Assembly: GCF_036324505.1 (NCBI RefSeq)
Contig: NC_086357.1
Coordinates: forward strand, 26,998,793 to 27,062,792
Reading direction: 5' to 3'
Length of the DNA stretch: 64,000 bases
Origin: Eleginops maclovinus
Taxonomy: Eukaryota > Chordata > Actinopteri > Perciformes > Eleginopidae
Below, piece after piece: positions 47,849 through 56,869 of the stretch (the stretch's first letter is position 1; each line of letters starts with the position of its first letter). The notes beneath the pieces were generated by a model. That model did no database searches. It had not been told where the DNA came from and was given only the letters and a program-made list of their open reading frames with translations. Both the position numbers and the translations under genes were made by a program.

Positions 47849-48287
47849 AGAAGAAGCGTGTTACTTTTTGCATCGTAGTTTTAAAAACAGCGTCCGGCGC
47901 ATCCCCACAGAAACACTGATACACCAGGATCCCTTCTGCTTTCTGTGGGTTCAATAAGTGCTAAATCAACTGTTTAAATTAAGCATGGAAATGTACATTG
48001 CTTTGGCTAACGTGTTTGTTTTGTGTTCTGTGTTTTCAGAGGTTCAAATGAAGTGGAGACCTGTTTAAAAAGCCTTAAACAAAGACAGAGGAAGGGATGA
48101 GTTGTGTGACGCGTCCTCTGTTTTCCTCCTGCTGTTTAAGTTCAGGCAGACATCGAGAGAAAGCCACAAAAAAGCATTTAAAATATACCACTGAATGGAT
48201 TCTGTAAACATAAGAGGGGTTTTTTAGCTGCTTTGTATGTCTTGAAGTGACCTGAACATGTTTTAAAACACACACAAAGTTCTGCTG

Positions 48288-48310
48288 AACCCTAACCCTA
48301 ACCCTAACCC
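48288..48310. repeat. Short interstitial telomeric repeat (CCCTAA)n, left arm
   Basis: Almost four units of CCCTAA. Mirrored by TTAGGG units at about 51,635-51,656 in the right arm. Confidence 0.9.
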
Positions 48311-48879
48311 ACACTCATAATATTATATTGAATAAATAAATGAACTGTAATGTGCTTGTAATGTTATGTTGTTAAAATATCTTCAATCATGCAGAGTTTC
48401 TGACAACAATTGCTCAAATTAAAGTAAAGAATAGAGTTTACTTGTGGTGTTGTTGTCTAAAAGTCTCCAAATGTATTTCTAATATAAAGTGAACATGTTT
48501 TTAAGTGACCTGTTACCTGCAGACCCTAAGATGACAGCAGAGCTCTGTAAAAACAGTACAAATAGGATGAAATATTATCACCTGCATCATTTAAGCCTCT
48601 AACCTCTACAGAGACACTGTTTTATTATTCTAATTTGGCTTTAACGTTGGTTGTGTTTATGGATTTTGCAGACATTTTGGCGATGATGTTAGTTCTTATT
48701 TTTACCTAGAAATGTAATCCTCAATTCCTACAAGAAGTCCATAACAAAGTGTGTATCCAATATGCAAACGCTCAGACCCTTATGGACTAAAACGTCACAA
48801 CTTCTATTATTTTAATTCCACAGACATAAAAGCATGGATTATAATACCAACACTTCAATCCGTATGATAAAGAAGAAAA

Positions 48880-48908
48880 GGTGCTGTGGATAAATTGGTC
48901 AAAGCACC
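48880..48908 (+). ncRNA. Truncated tRNA-derived hairpin, left arm (unproven)
   Basis: GGTGCTGTGG, a short middle part and TTGGTCAAAGCACC form a stem of about ten pairs with one mismatch. It resembles the tRNA-Thr acceptor and D-arm start closed on itself, with the anticodon and T arms deleted. Mirror copy at 51,032-51,060. No Pol III B box, so expression is doubtful. Confidence 0.35.
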
Positions 48909-49033
48909 TTTGTATATATTTGTAGTTTCATAAATCTGAGATTAAGACAATTTTGGGTTACCTTGAGCATAATTATCTCAAATCTAAAGAGGCATCTTCA
49001 GTTATTCAGTTAAAATCTGAAGTCTTTAACCTG

Positions 49034-49107
49034 AGGCGCTGCTGGGATTTGAACCCAGGATCTCCTGTTTACTAGACAGGCGCTTTGACCAGCTAAGCCA
49101 CAACACC
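49034..49107 (-). tRNA. tRNA-Thr(AGT), left arm inner copy 1
   Basis: 74 nt with full cloverleaf potential. Acceptor GGTGTTG pairs with CAGCGCC including two G-U type pairs. A box TGGCTTAGCTGG, anticodon loop CTAGTAA, B box GGTTCAAATCC. A TTTT Pol III terminator lies about 20 nt downstream (in CAGATTTTAAC). Mirror copy 50,833-50,906 has a better acceptor (GGTGCTG). This pair is the best candidate for expressed tRNA. Confidence 0.9.
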
Positions 49108-49386
49108 TCTGTGAAGGTTCGCTTCTTCTTCCAAATCCCTTTAGTAAAATAGTTTCATATAAAAATATACAAACAACATGATCTGATGGTTATTGAAAGT
49201 ATAAGGTAAGACTTCAGTGAGACTCTCACCTCTCTATGAATGAATTTGAGTTAAATAGTCATAAGATAGTCAAAGCCTTTGGTCATCCTGACAGGAATTA
49301 CATCAAGTCTAAAGAGGATTTTTAAGTTGAACTTTTTAGATTTCTTCTGAAGCCATTTTCAGTTCATGCTTGTCAGAAGATACAAA

Positions 49387-49460
49387 GGTGCTGTGGCTTA
49401 GCTGGTCAAAGCGCCTGTCTAGTAAACAGGAGATCCTGGGTTCAAATCCCAGCAGCGCCT
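49387..49460 (+). tRNA. tRNA-Thr(AGT), left arm inner copy 2
   Basis: 74 nt. Acceptor GGTGCTG pairs with CAGCGCC. A and B boxes and anticodon loop CTAGTAA are intact. Downstream sequence has only TTT, not TTTT, in the first 40 bases, so termination may be inefficient. Mirror copy at 50,480-50,553. Confidence 0.88.
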
Positions 49461-49689
49461 CAGGTTAAAGACTGCAGAGTTTAAAAGAATAACCTGAAGA
49501 TGCCTCTTTGGATTTGAGATTATTATGCTCAACGTAACCAAACACGGTCTTTATCTCAGGTTTATAAAACTACAAATAATGTTCATAAAAGACGTTCACT
49601 AAGGCCAGCACATTGGAGATGTCTGTAGTAAGAATGTTCAGTGATAGGTTAACCACATAATCTCAAGGTGGATTACAAAAGACGTGTTT

Positions 49690-50245
49690 GGAGATTTTGT
49701 CATTTCTGTGTATAAAGGTTATTTGTAGTTTGATAAACCTGGGATAAAGACAGTTTTTGGGTCATCTTCAGCAGAACTATATCAAATCATAAGAGACATC
49801 TCCAGGTTATTCAGTTCAACTCTGAAGTCTTTAACCTCAGGCAGTAGCCTATAGTAAAAAGTGTTCAATGAAAACGATATAAACATTATGATCTCATGTT
49901 TCATTAAAAGTATAAGGTTAGACTTTAGAGAGACTCTCACCTCTCTATGAAGGAATTTGAGTTAAATGGACATAAGATAGTCAGAGTCTTTGGTCATCCT
50001 GAGAGGAATTACATCAACTCTAAAGAGGATTTGGAGTTTATTTACAGTTAGGTTATCAAAGGCTGCGCTGCGGTCTGAGGCGCTGCTGGGATTTGAATCC
50101 AGGATCTCCTGTTTACTAAACAGGTACTTTAACCAGCTAAGCCACAGCACTTCATCTGCTTGAGTCAAACATGAACTGAAGATACCATCAGAATGAACCT
50201 AAAAAGATAAACTTTAAAATCCTCTTCCTCTCAGGATAACCCAAA
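49690..50245. other. Palindrome spacer: degenerate tRNA cassette
   Basis: Unpaired central segment. It is itself a diverged copy of the cassette that surrounds the other tRNAs (block ACTCTCACCTCTCTATGA, block GGTCATCCTGA, a tRNA-like element, and block TATCTCAGGTTTATAAA-type). The palindrome thus grew from an array of tRNA cassettes in alternating orientation. Confidence 0.8.
50078..50151 (-). pseudogene. tRNA-Thr-like pseudogene in the palindrome spacer
   Basis: 74 nt, anticodon loop TTAGTAA still with AGT. The first acceptor pair is A-C, the D-arm side reads AAAGTACC instead of AAAGCGCC, and the T stem has a G-to-A change (CTGGATTCAAATCCCAG) that breaks both pairing and the B box. Likely not functional. 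Confidence 0.75.
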
Positions 50246-50479
50246 CATTTGGACAAGTCTTTTGTAATCCACCTTGAGATTATGTGGTTAACCTATTACT
50301 GAACATTCTTACTACAGACATCTCCAATGTGCTGGCCTTAGTGAACGTCTTTCATGAACATTATTTGTAGTTTTATAAACCTGAGATAAAGACCGTGTTT
50401 GGTTACGTTGAGCATAATAATCTCAAATCCAAAGAGGCATCTTCAGGTTATTCTTTTAAACTCTGCAGTCTTTAACCTG

Positions 50480-50553
50480 AGGCGCTGCTGGGATTTGAAC
50501 CCAGGATCTCCTGTTTACTAGACAGGCGCTTTGACCAGCTAAGCCACAGCACC
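50480..50553 (-). tRNA. tRNA-Thr(AGT), right arm inner copy 2
   Basis: Mirror copy of 49,387-49,460 and identical in all elements seen: GGTGCTG acceptor, TGGCTTAGCTGG A box, CTAGTAA loop, GGTTCAAATCC B box. No close TTTT terminator. Confidence 0.88.
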
Positions 50554-50832
50554 TTTGTATCTTCTGACAAACATGAACTGAAAATGGCTTCAGAAGAAAT
50601 CTAAAAAGTTCAACTTAAAAATCCTCTTTAGACTTGATGTAATTCCTGTCAGGATGACCAAAGACTTTGACTATCTTATGACTATTTAACTCAAATTCAT
50701 TCATAGAGAGGTGAGAGTCTCACTGAAGTCTTACCTTATACTTTCAATAACCATCAGATCATGTTGTTTGTATATTTTTATATGAAACTATTTTACTAAA
50801 GGGATTTGGAAGAAGAAGCGAACCTTCACAGA

Positions 50833-50906
50833 GGTGCTGTGGCTTAGCTGGTCAAAGCGCCTGTCTAGTAAACAGGAGATCCTGGGTTCAAATCCCAGCA
50901 GCGCCT
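50833..50906 (+). tRNA. tRNA-Thr(AGT), right arm inner copy 1
   Basis: 74 nt, well paired acceptor (GGTGCTG with CAGCGCC), intact A and B boxes, AGT anticodon, and TTTT at about 50,926 as a Pol III terminator. Best-formed tRNA in the window. Confidence 0.92.
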
Positions 50907-51031
50907 CAGGTTAAAGACTTCAGATTTTAACTGAATAACCTGAAGATGCCTTTTAGATTTGAGATAATTATGCTCAAGGTAACCCAAAATTGTCTTAATC
51001 TCAGATTTATGAAACTACAAATATATACAAA

Positions 51032-51060
51032 GGTGCTTTGACCAATTTATCCACAGCACC
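51032..51060 (-). ncRNA. Truncated tRNA-derived hairpin, right arm (unproven)
   Basis: Mirror of 48,880-48,908; the same hairpin with GGTGCT/AGCACC stem. The flanking cassette sequence is shared. Confidence 0.35.
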
Positions 51061-51634
51061 TTTTCTTCTTTATCATACCGATTGAAATGTTGGTATTATA
51101 ATCCATGCTTTTATGTCTGTGGAATTAAAATAATAGAGGTTGTGACGTTTTAGTCCATAAGGGTCTGAGCGTTTGCATATTGGATACACACTTTGTTATG
51201 GACTTCTTGTAAGAATTGAGGATTACATTTCTAGGTAAAAATAAGAACTAACATCATCGCCAAAATGTCTGCAACATCCATAAACACAACCAACGTTAAA
51301 GCCAAATTAGAATAATAAAACAGTGTCTCTGTAGAGGTTAGAGGCTTAAATGATGCAGGTGATAATATTTCATCATAGTTAGCCTACTGTTTTTACAGAG
51401 CTCTGCTGTCATCTTAGGGTCTGCAGGTAACAGGTCACTTAAAAACATGTTCACTTTATATTAGAAATACATTTGGAGACTTTTAGACAACAACACCACA
51501 AGTAAACTCTATTCTTTACTTTAATTTGAGCAATTGTTGTCAGAAACTCTGCATGATTGAAGATATTTTAACAACATAACATTACAAGCACATTACAGTT
51601 CATTTATTTATTCAATATAATATTATGAGTGTGT

Positions 51635-51656
51635 GTTAGGGTTAGGGTTAGGGTTC
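51635..51656. repeat. Short interstitial telomeric repeat (TTAGGG)n, right arm
   Basis: Between three and four TTAGGG units, mirror of the left-arm copy. Confidence 0.9.
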
Positions 51657-52093
51657 AGCAGAACTTTGTGTGTGTTTTAAAACATGTTCAGGTCACTTCA
51701 AGACATACAAAGCAGCTAAAAACCCCTCTTATGTTTACAGAAACTATTCAGTGGTATATTTTAAATGCTTTTTTGTGGCTTTCTCTCGATGTCTGCCTGA
51801 ACTTAAACAGCAGGAGGAAAACAGAGGACGCGTCACACAACTCATCCCTTCCTCTGTCTTTGTTTAAGGCTTTTTAAACAGGTCTCCACTTCATTTGAAC
51901 CTCTGAAAACACAGAACACAAAACAAACACGTTAGCCAACGCAATGTACATTTCCATGCTTAATTTAAACAGTTGATTTAGCACTTATTGAACCCACAGA
52001 AAGCGGAAGGGATCCTGGTGTATCAGTGTTTCTGTGGGGATGCGCCGGACGCTGTTTTTAAAACTACGATGCAAAAAGTAACACGGTTCTTAT

Positions 52094-52235
52094 GTTGCCT
52101 AGCAACAACAGGCAGGCTTCATTTGGGGGCGGAGCCTAGCGAACGTTCCATTGCTTGATGACGTCATTCTGCTCTGATCTCCGAAGTCAGTTCTATGGCG
52201 GCTTTGATGTGGATGACGTCACCTCAAAGTTTATA
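52094..52235 (+). promoter_or_regulatory. Promoter of right palindrome gene: X-box, two CREs, TATA-like
   Basis: RFX X-box GTTGCCTAGCAAC at 52,094-52,106, GC-box-like GGGGGCGGAG at about 52,135, perfect CREs TGACGTCA at 52,159-52,166 and 52,214-52,221, and TTTATAGG at about 52,230. A start near 52,260 would give a 5' UTR of about 200 bases with short tandem repeats (an 18-bp CATCCAGAGATAATCCAG unit, then a roughly 22-bp GTTAGTTAATAACCACTAAT unit). Around the X-box the two arms differ at several bases, but the box itself is identical. Confidence 0.75.
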
Positions 52236-52460
52236 GGAATACAGTTCTTACTGAGAGAGACAGCAGCAGATTCACCCAGCAGATCATTTTACAGCCAGCA
52301 TCCAGAGATAATCCAGCATCCAGAGATAATCCAGCATCACAGAGTTATTAACATTACTCACTTGTTAGTTAATAACCACTAATCTGTTAGTTAATAACCA
52401 CTAATCTGTTAGTTAATAACATTATTCATTTGTTAGTTAGTAACCATATTAATAAGGACC

Positions 52461-55400
52461 ATGTCTAGAGCAGGAAGTTCTCAGTCAGCTAGAATGACAG
52501 AAATCGCAATGGACGACATTCGTCCATTTTTTGTAAGCTTTTGCAAACGGATGAGTGAGGAGCAGTGGGATTTGCTGGATCAAGGAACACCAGACGATGC
52601 CATAAAAATGATTGTGGCAGAGCTGGTTTTGAATTTTGTCAGTTTGGTGACAGAAGCCTTGCTGGCTATCATTAAGGTCACAAAAACTGTGGTTTCTGAG
52701 GAGTGTGTTCGGTCCTGTATTGGAAACATTCTCCCTCAGGCTGTTGCTGATGTCCTTGATGTGAAGGTCCCTGACGACTGCGACAGCGCAAAAAGCTTGA
52801 CCGAAATGATCATCAGGGAGGCTATGGAAAGCGCCAACTCTGTACTCAATGCCAGTGAGGACACTTTGAAGGATGGGTTTAGGCGTGTCACTCCCCCAAA
52901 CAGACTTGGTGTGATGGTCAGTCATGCCTGCGATATGTTGAAAGCCTTCGTGGCTAAGATGAAAAGCACGTTCCGATTTCCAGCGCGTAGGCAGAAAGCA
53001 AGTCAGGAGGACTTGATTGAGGTGATGGACGACGGATCAGAGGAGGACGGTACCAGCAACAAGGACTGGCAGCGCTCAGACACAGGTACTGGATCTGTTC
53101 AGTCCAAACCTTTAGGTACTGGATCTGTTCAGTCCAAAGCCTCAGGTACCGGATCTGTTCAGTCCAAAGCCTCAGGCACGGGATCTGTTCAGTCCAAAGC
53201 CTCAGGTACTAGATCTGTTCAGTCCAAAGCCTTAGGTACTGGATCTGTTCAGTCCAAAGCCTCAGGTACTGGATCTGTTCAGTCCAAAGCCTCAGGTACT
53301 GGATCTGTTCAGTCCAAAGCCTCTGGAACCGGATCTGTTCAGTTCAAAGCCTCTGGTACTAGATCTGTTCAGTCCAAAGCCTCAGGTACTGGATCTGTTC
53401 AGTCCAAAGCCTCAGGTACTGGATCTGTTCGTTCCAAAGCCTCTGGAACCGGATCTGTTCAGTTTAAAGCCTTAGGTACCGGATCTGTTCACTCCAAAGC
53501 CTCAGGGGAAGGATCTGTTCAGTCCAAAGCCTCTGGAACCGGATCTGTTCGGTCCAAAGCCTCTGGAACCGGATCTGTTCAGTTCAAAGCCTCTGGAACC
53601 GGATCTGTTCAGTTCAATGCCTTAGGTACCGGATCTGTTCACTCCAAAGCCTCAAGGGAAGGATCTGTTCGGTCCAAGGCCTCAGGTACTAGATCTGTTC
53701 AGTCCATAGCCTCAGGGGAAGGATCTGTTCGGTCCAAAGCCTCAGGTACTGGATCTGTTTGGTCCAAAGCCTCTGGAACCGGATCTGTTCAGTCCAAAGC
53801 CTTAGGTACCGGATCTGTTCGGTCCAAAGCCTCAGGGGAAGGATCTGTTTGGTCCAAAGCCTCAGGTAAAGGATCTGTTCAGTCCCTAGCCTTAGGTACT
53901 GGATCTGTTCGGTCCAAAGCCTCAGGGGAAGGATCTGTTCGGTCCAAAGCCTCAGGGGAAGGATCTGTTTGGTCCAAAGCCTCAGGTAAAGGATCTGTTC
54001 AGTCCCTAGACTTAGGTACTGGATCTGTTCGGTCCAAAGCCTCAGGGGAAGGATCTGTTCAGTCCAAAGCCTCAGGTAAAGGATCTGTTCAGTCCCTAGC
54101 CTTAGGTACTGGATCTGTTCGGTCCAAAGCCTCAGGCGAAGGATCTGTTTGGTCCAAAGCCTCAGGTAAAGGATCTGTTCAGTCCCTAGCCTTAGGTACT
54201 GGATCTGTTCGGTCCAAAGCCTCAGGCACTGGATCGGTCTATTCTAGGACCTCAAGGACAGTCTCAAGAGGGTCAGAGGGAAGCTTTGCGATAGAAATCG
54301 AAGCCGTCCAGGGAATAATTATAAAAGAGTTCTCTGGAATCGAAGACAATTTTTTGGATAATATGAAAAATATAGAGATTGAGGTTCTTAAATCTGACAC
54401 CTCCGAGTGGATCAAAAATATTTCGGGAGACATAGCAAGGTCCATCGTTGAAGAGGCTGAGAGCCTGGAGGCCAGGGACTCTGAAAGTCTCATGTTAGAG
54501 CCTTGGGATGTGCCCGAGTCGTGCTTGAAAGGAGTCGGCACAAAGATCAAAAACTTTTTTGCCAAACAGTTTGCCAAACTGTTCATTCATCGGATGGCGG
54601 CAGAGATGAAGGAACAATTCTGCCCCGAATCCCACCATGATACAGAGGAATCAATGAGGTCCTTTGATGAGGAGGTTGAGGATCTGCTGAGGAACGGGGG
54701 TGAGGAACAACAGGGTGATAATGAGGTTGAGATGTATGTAGGAGTACAACAGCTTTTAGATGGAAAAAGCCTGAATTTCACAAAGCTGCTTAGTGATCTC
54801 CTCCTCAGTCACACCACAGAGGGGATGATAGTACCAGAGGTTGTCCCAGGAGTCACAAGAATATTCGTTGCCCCGCCACGTGAAGCCCTGCTTCAAGAAA
54901 TAAGAGATAAAATGTGGCACTTCCAGGGACTTTTCGGGTGGTGGATGGCCAATCAGGCCGGCAGCCAAAGCAAGAGGGTGGAGAAGGCTTTGGAGGCACC
55001 TGAGTTACGGTCACTCACACAAACATCGGCAGTGCCTGCTGACTCAGGTGCAAAATCAGTGCAGGACGCAACTGCACAGGAAGAGATAACCAAAGTATTT
55101 GTCAGAATCCTTGTAATGAAACTTGTTTCACGGATTTACAAAAACTCAAAGGTGAACAGCACACTTGGAGACCCAAAGGACGTCGCAGAGTACCTTTTGG
55201 AGAAAGTATGGGCCAAAGTGGAGGGAGAGGATTTCGAAATCACCCCGGAAACTTTCAAGAGCGTCGACAAGCTAGTTTACAACGATCTGTGCGAGCATTT
55301 TGGCGATGCGGAGACGGTGCTGGCATCAGCCTATCTAAAAGAAGAATTAGTGGATAATGCAATGGCCTCCGTCTTTAAACTCCACCTGACGAGCCAACCG

Positions 55401-55496
55401 AAGAAGCGCGGCGCGGTCTGCAAGTTCTTCCATCGTGTAGGCCGAGCGATCATGAAGCCGTTCAGACGCTCTCCTGCACCTGCTTGGGATATTTAG
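52461..55496 (+). CDS. Intronless repeat-bearing protein of unknown family, right copy (1011 aa)
   Basis: Inverted twin of the gene at 44,398-47,463 and not recognised. Outside the repeat array I count about seven amino-acid differences in some 620 (for example KMIVAEL for KLIVAEL, EEDGTS for EEEGTS, WWMANQAG for WWMSSQAG). The array has 39 decapeptides instead of 40, which explains the 10-aa length difference, but the order of variants differs in the middle, so more than one unit has been gained or lost. The C-terminal amphipathic basic helix and the final PAWDI are identical. No stop or frameshift interrupts it. Both copies staying open argues for selection or recent gene conversion. Confidence 0.88.
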   Translation: MSRAGSSQSARMTEIAMDDIRPFFVSFCKRMSEEQWDLLDQGTPDDAIKMIVAELVLNFVSLVTEALLAIIKVTKTVVSEECVRSCIGNILPQAVADVLDVKVPDDCDSAKSLTEMIIREAMESANSVLNASEDTLKDGFRRVTPPNRLGVMVSHACDMLKAFVAKMKSTFRFPARRQKASQEDLIEVMDDGSEEDGTSNKDWQRSDTGTGSVQSKPLGTGSVQSKASGTGSVQSKASGTGSVQSKASGTRSVQSKALGTGSVQSKASGTGSVQSKASGTGSVQSKASGTGSVQFKASGTRSVQSKASGTGSVQSKASGTGSVRSKASGTGSVQFKALGTGSVHSKASGEGSVQSKASGTGSVRSKASGTGSVQFKASGTGSVQFNALGTGSVHSKASREGSVRSKASGTRSVQSIASGEGSVRSKASGTGSVWSKASGTGSVQSKALGTGSVRSKASGEGSVWSKASGKGSVQSLALGTGSVRSKASGEGSVRSKASGEGSVWSKASGKGSVQSLDLGTGSVRSKASGEGSVQSKASGKGSVQSLALGTGSVRSKASGEGSVWSKASGKGSVQSLALGTGSVRSKASGTGSVYSRTSRTVSRGSEGSFAIEIEAVQGIIIKEFSGIEDNFLDNMKNIEIEVLKSDTSEWIKNISGDIARSIVEEAESLEARDSESLMLEPWDVPESCLKGVGTKIKNFFAKQFAKLFIHRMAAEMKEQFCPESHHDTEESMRSFDEEVEDLLRNGGEEQQGDNEVEMYVGVQQLLDGKSLNFTKLLSDLLLSHTTEGMIVPEVVPGVTRIFVAPPREALLQEIRDKMWHFQGLFGWWMANQAGSQSKRVEKALEAPELRSLTQTSAVPADSGAKSVQDATAQEEITKVFVRILVMKLVSRIYKNSKVNSTLGDPKDVAEYLLEKVWAKVEGEDFEITPETFKSVDKLVYNDLCEHFGDAETVLASAYLKEELVDNAMASVFKLHLTSQPKKRGAVCKFFHRVGRAIMKPFRRSPAPAWDI
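53086..54240 (+). repeat. Coding 30-bp minisatellite in the right palindrome gene
   Basis: Thirty-nine tandem units with consensus GGATCTGTTCAGTCCAAAGC plus CTCAGGTACT. The first five and last few units match the left gene in order; the middle does not. Confidence 0.97.
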
Positions 55497-55846
55497 AGGA
55501 ATTTTATACAGAGCTCAGGTCCTACCCCCCCCCATACGTCGCTTCCCATCTTTAGCCGACTTGAGCTCTCAGGGTACTGGGTTTTCTCCGGGAGTTTGCG
55601 TTTTTTCTCTCCTATTATTTTGATGTAAATGTTATGTTATTGCTTTTTACTTACCTTATACTGTTATGTGATATTTGTTGACCTTACACATTTAACTGAG
55701 GTCAACGCTTCAGGGGCTTAAGGTCACGAGGTTTTCTCCGGGAGTTGCCGGTTTTTTCCTGCATGACACGCAGCAACGGGGCGATCTGTATATATTTGAT
55801 ATGTTTCTGCCCGGAGCTGCGTGCTTTCATCATTTATTAAGTAATC

Positions 55847-55852
55847 AATAAA
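55847..55852 (+). terminator. Poly(A) signal of the right palindrome gene
   Basis: AATAAA in GTAATCAATAAAAATG, about 350 bases after the stop codon, mirror of the left copy. Confidence 0.65.
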
Positions 55853-56337
55853 AATGTTGGAATGTAATCTTCTGCTTATGTCTCTTTGATTTGCCGTCAG
55901 AGCCGTAAATATACAGTCTGTTTCAACCGAGTCAAAGTGTTTGTAGGAAATACAAAGAGAAAGTGTGTGTTGTGAGAAAGCCACACTAGTTATTGAGTCT
56001 AACATGTAATAATCAGAAGAGCTGTCGTCAGAGCTGGAGTTCTGCTCACTCAGATTGAAACTAGGTCAAAAACAAAGAAGAACAACAATATTTATGATAG
56101 GCTAAATGTGAGGGTTTGTAGAAGGTAAATATCCTTCATAATAAGAGGGGATTTTCTTTGTAGGGGAAGGCTATCTTACGCCTCTGTAACTCAAATGTAC
56201 GTTCATAGAGAGAGGTGAAAAGTCTCTCCAACATCTTACCTTTTACTTTCAACTAAACATCAGATCATGTTGTTTATATATTTTGAAAGTAAATACTTTA
56301 CTAAAGGGATTAGGAAGAAGAAGAGGCTCTTCACAGA

Positions 56338-56411
56338 AATGCTGTAGCTTAGCTGGTCAAAGCGCCTGTCTAGTAAACAGGAGATCCTGGGTTCAAATCC
56401 CAGCAGCGCCT
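56338..56411 (+). tRNA. tRNA-Thr(AGT)-like, outer right copy, weakened acceptor stem
   Basis: Mirror of 43,481-43,554 with the same A A start opposite C C and the same TAGCTTAGC A box. No TTTT within 50 bases downstream. The shared defects mean they existed before the inverted duplication or have been copied by gene conversion. Confidence 0.75.
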
Positions 56412-56869
56412 CAGGTTCAAGACGTCAGAAAGTAACCTGAAGAGGCCTCTTTAGATTTCAGATCATTCCAAAAACTGTCTTTATCTCAGGTTTATAAAAC
56501 TTTAAGTTACGCTCAAACAGCTGTTAATTATTTTCAATATTACTACCAGTTGTTACCAGTTTAAATATTAATGTTAAAAATACTGAAACAAAATAATTAC
56601 TAATAAAATTAAATATGTAATAATAATAATAACAATAATAAAGTTAATTATAATAACAATATAAAACATTTAATAATAATTACAGTAATTAAAATGTGAA
56701 TTACAATGATTAGAAACTACCCAGCATGTCACAGAGTGCAGGTGTTATGTATTATATACACACAAAAAAGTAAAAGTACCCACCAACTACACTCTTACTT
56801 TCCACTACGAAAGTAAATATAATATTATATAAATATAAGCCATTTTAAATTTAAAGAATCCTTCTGCTA

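Noticed and set aside
52155..52382. Short open frame just upstream of the right palindrome gene (mirror at 47,542-47,787)
   Set aside because: It overlaps the CREs, TATA-like box and 5' UTR tandem repeats, and its length changes with the 18-bp repeat number. Treated as promoter/leader, not a protein gene.
52485..52925. 146-codon antisense frame in each palindrome gene
   Set aside because: It mirrors the sense coding strand exactly and has no start context or promoter of its own; a shadow of the real gene.
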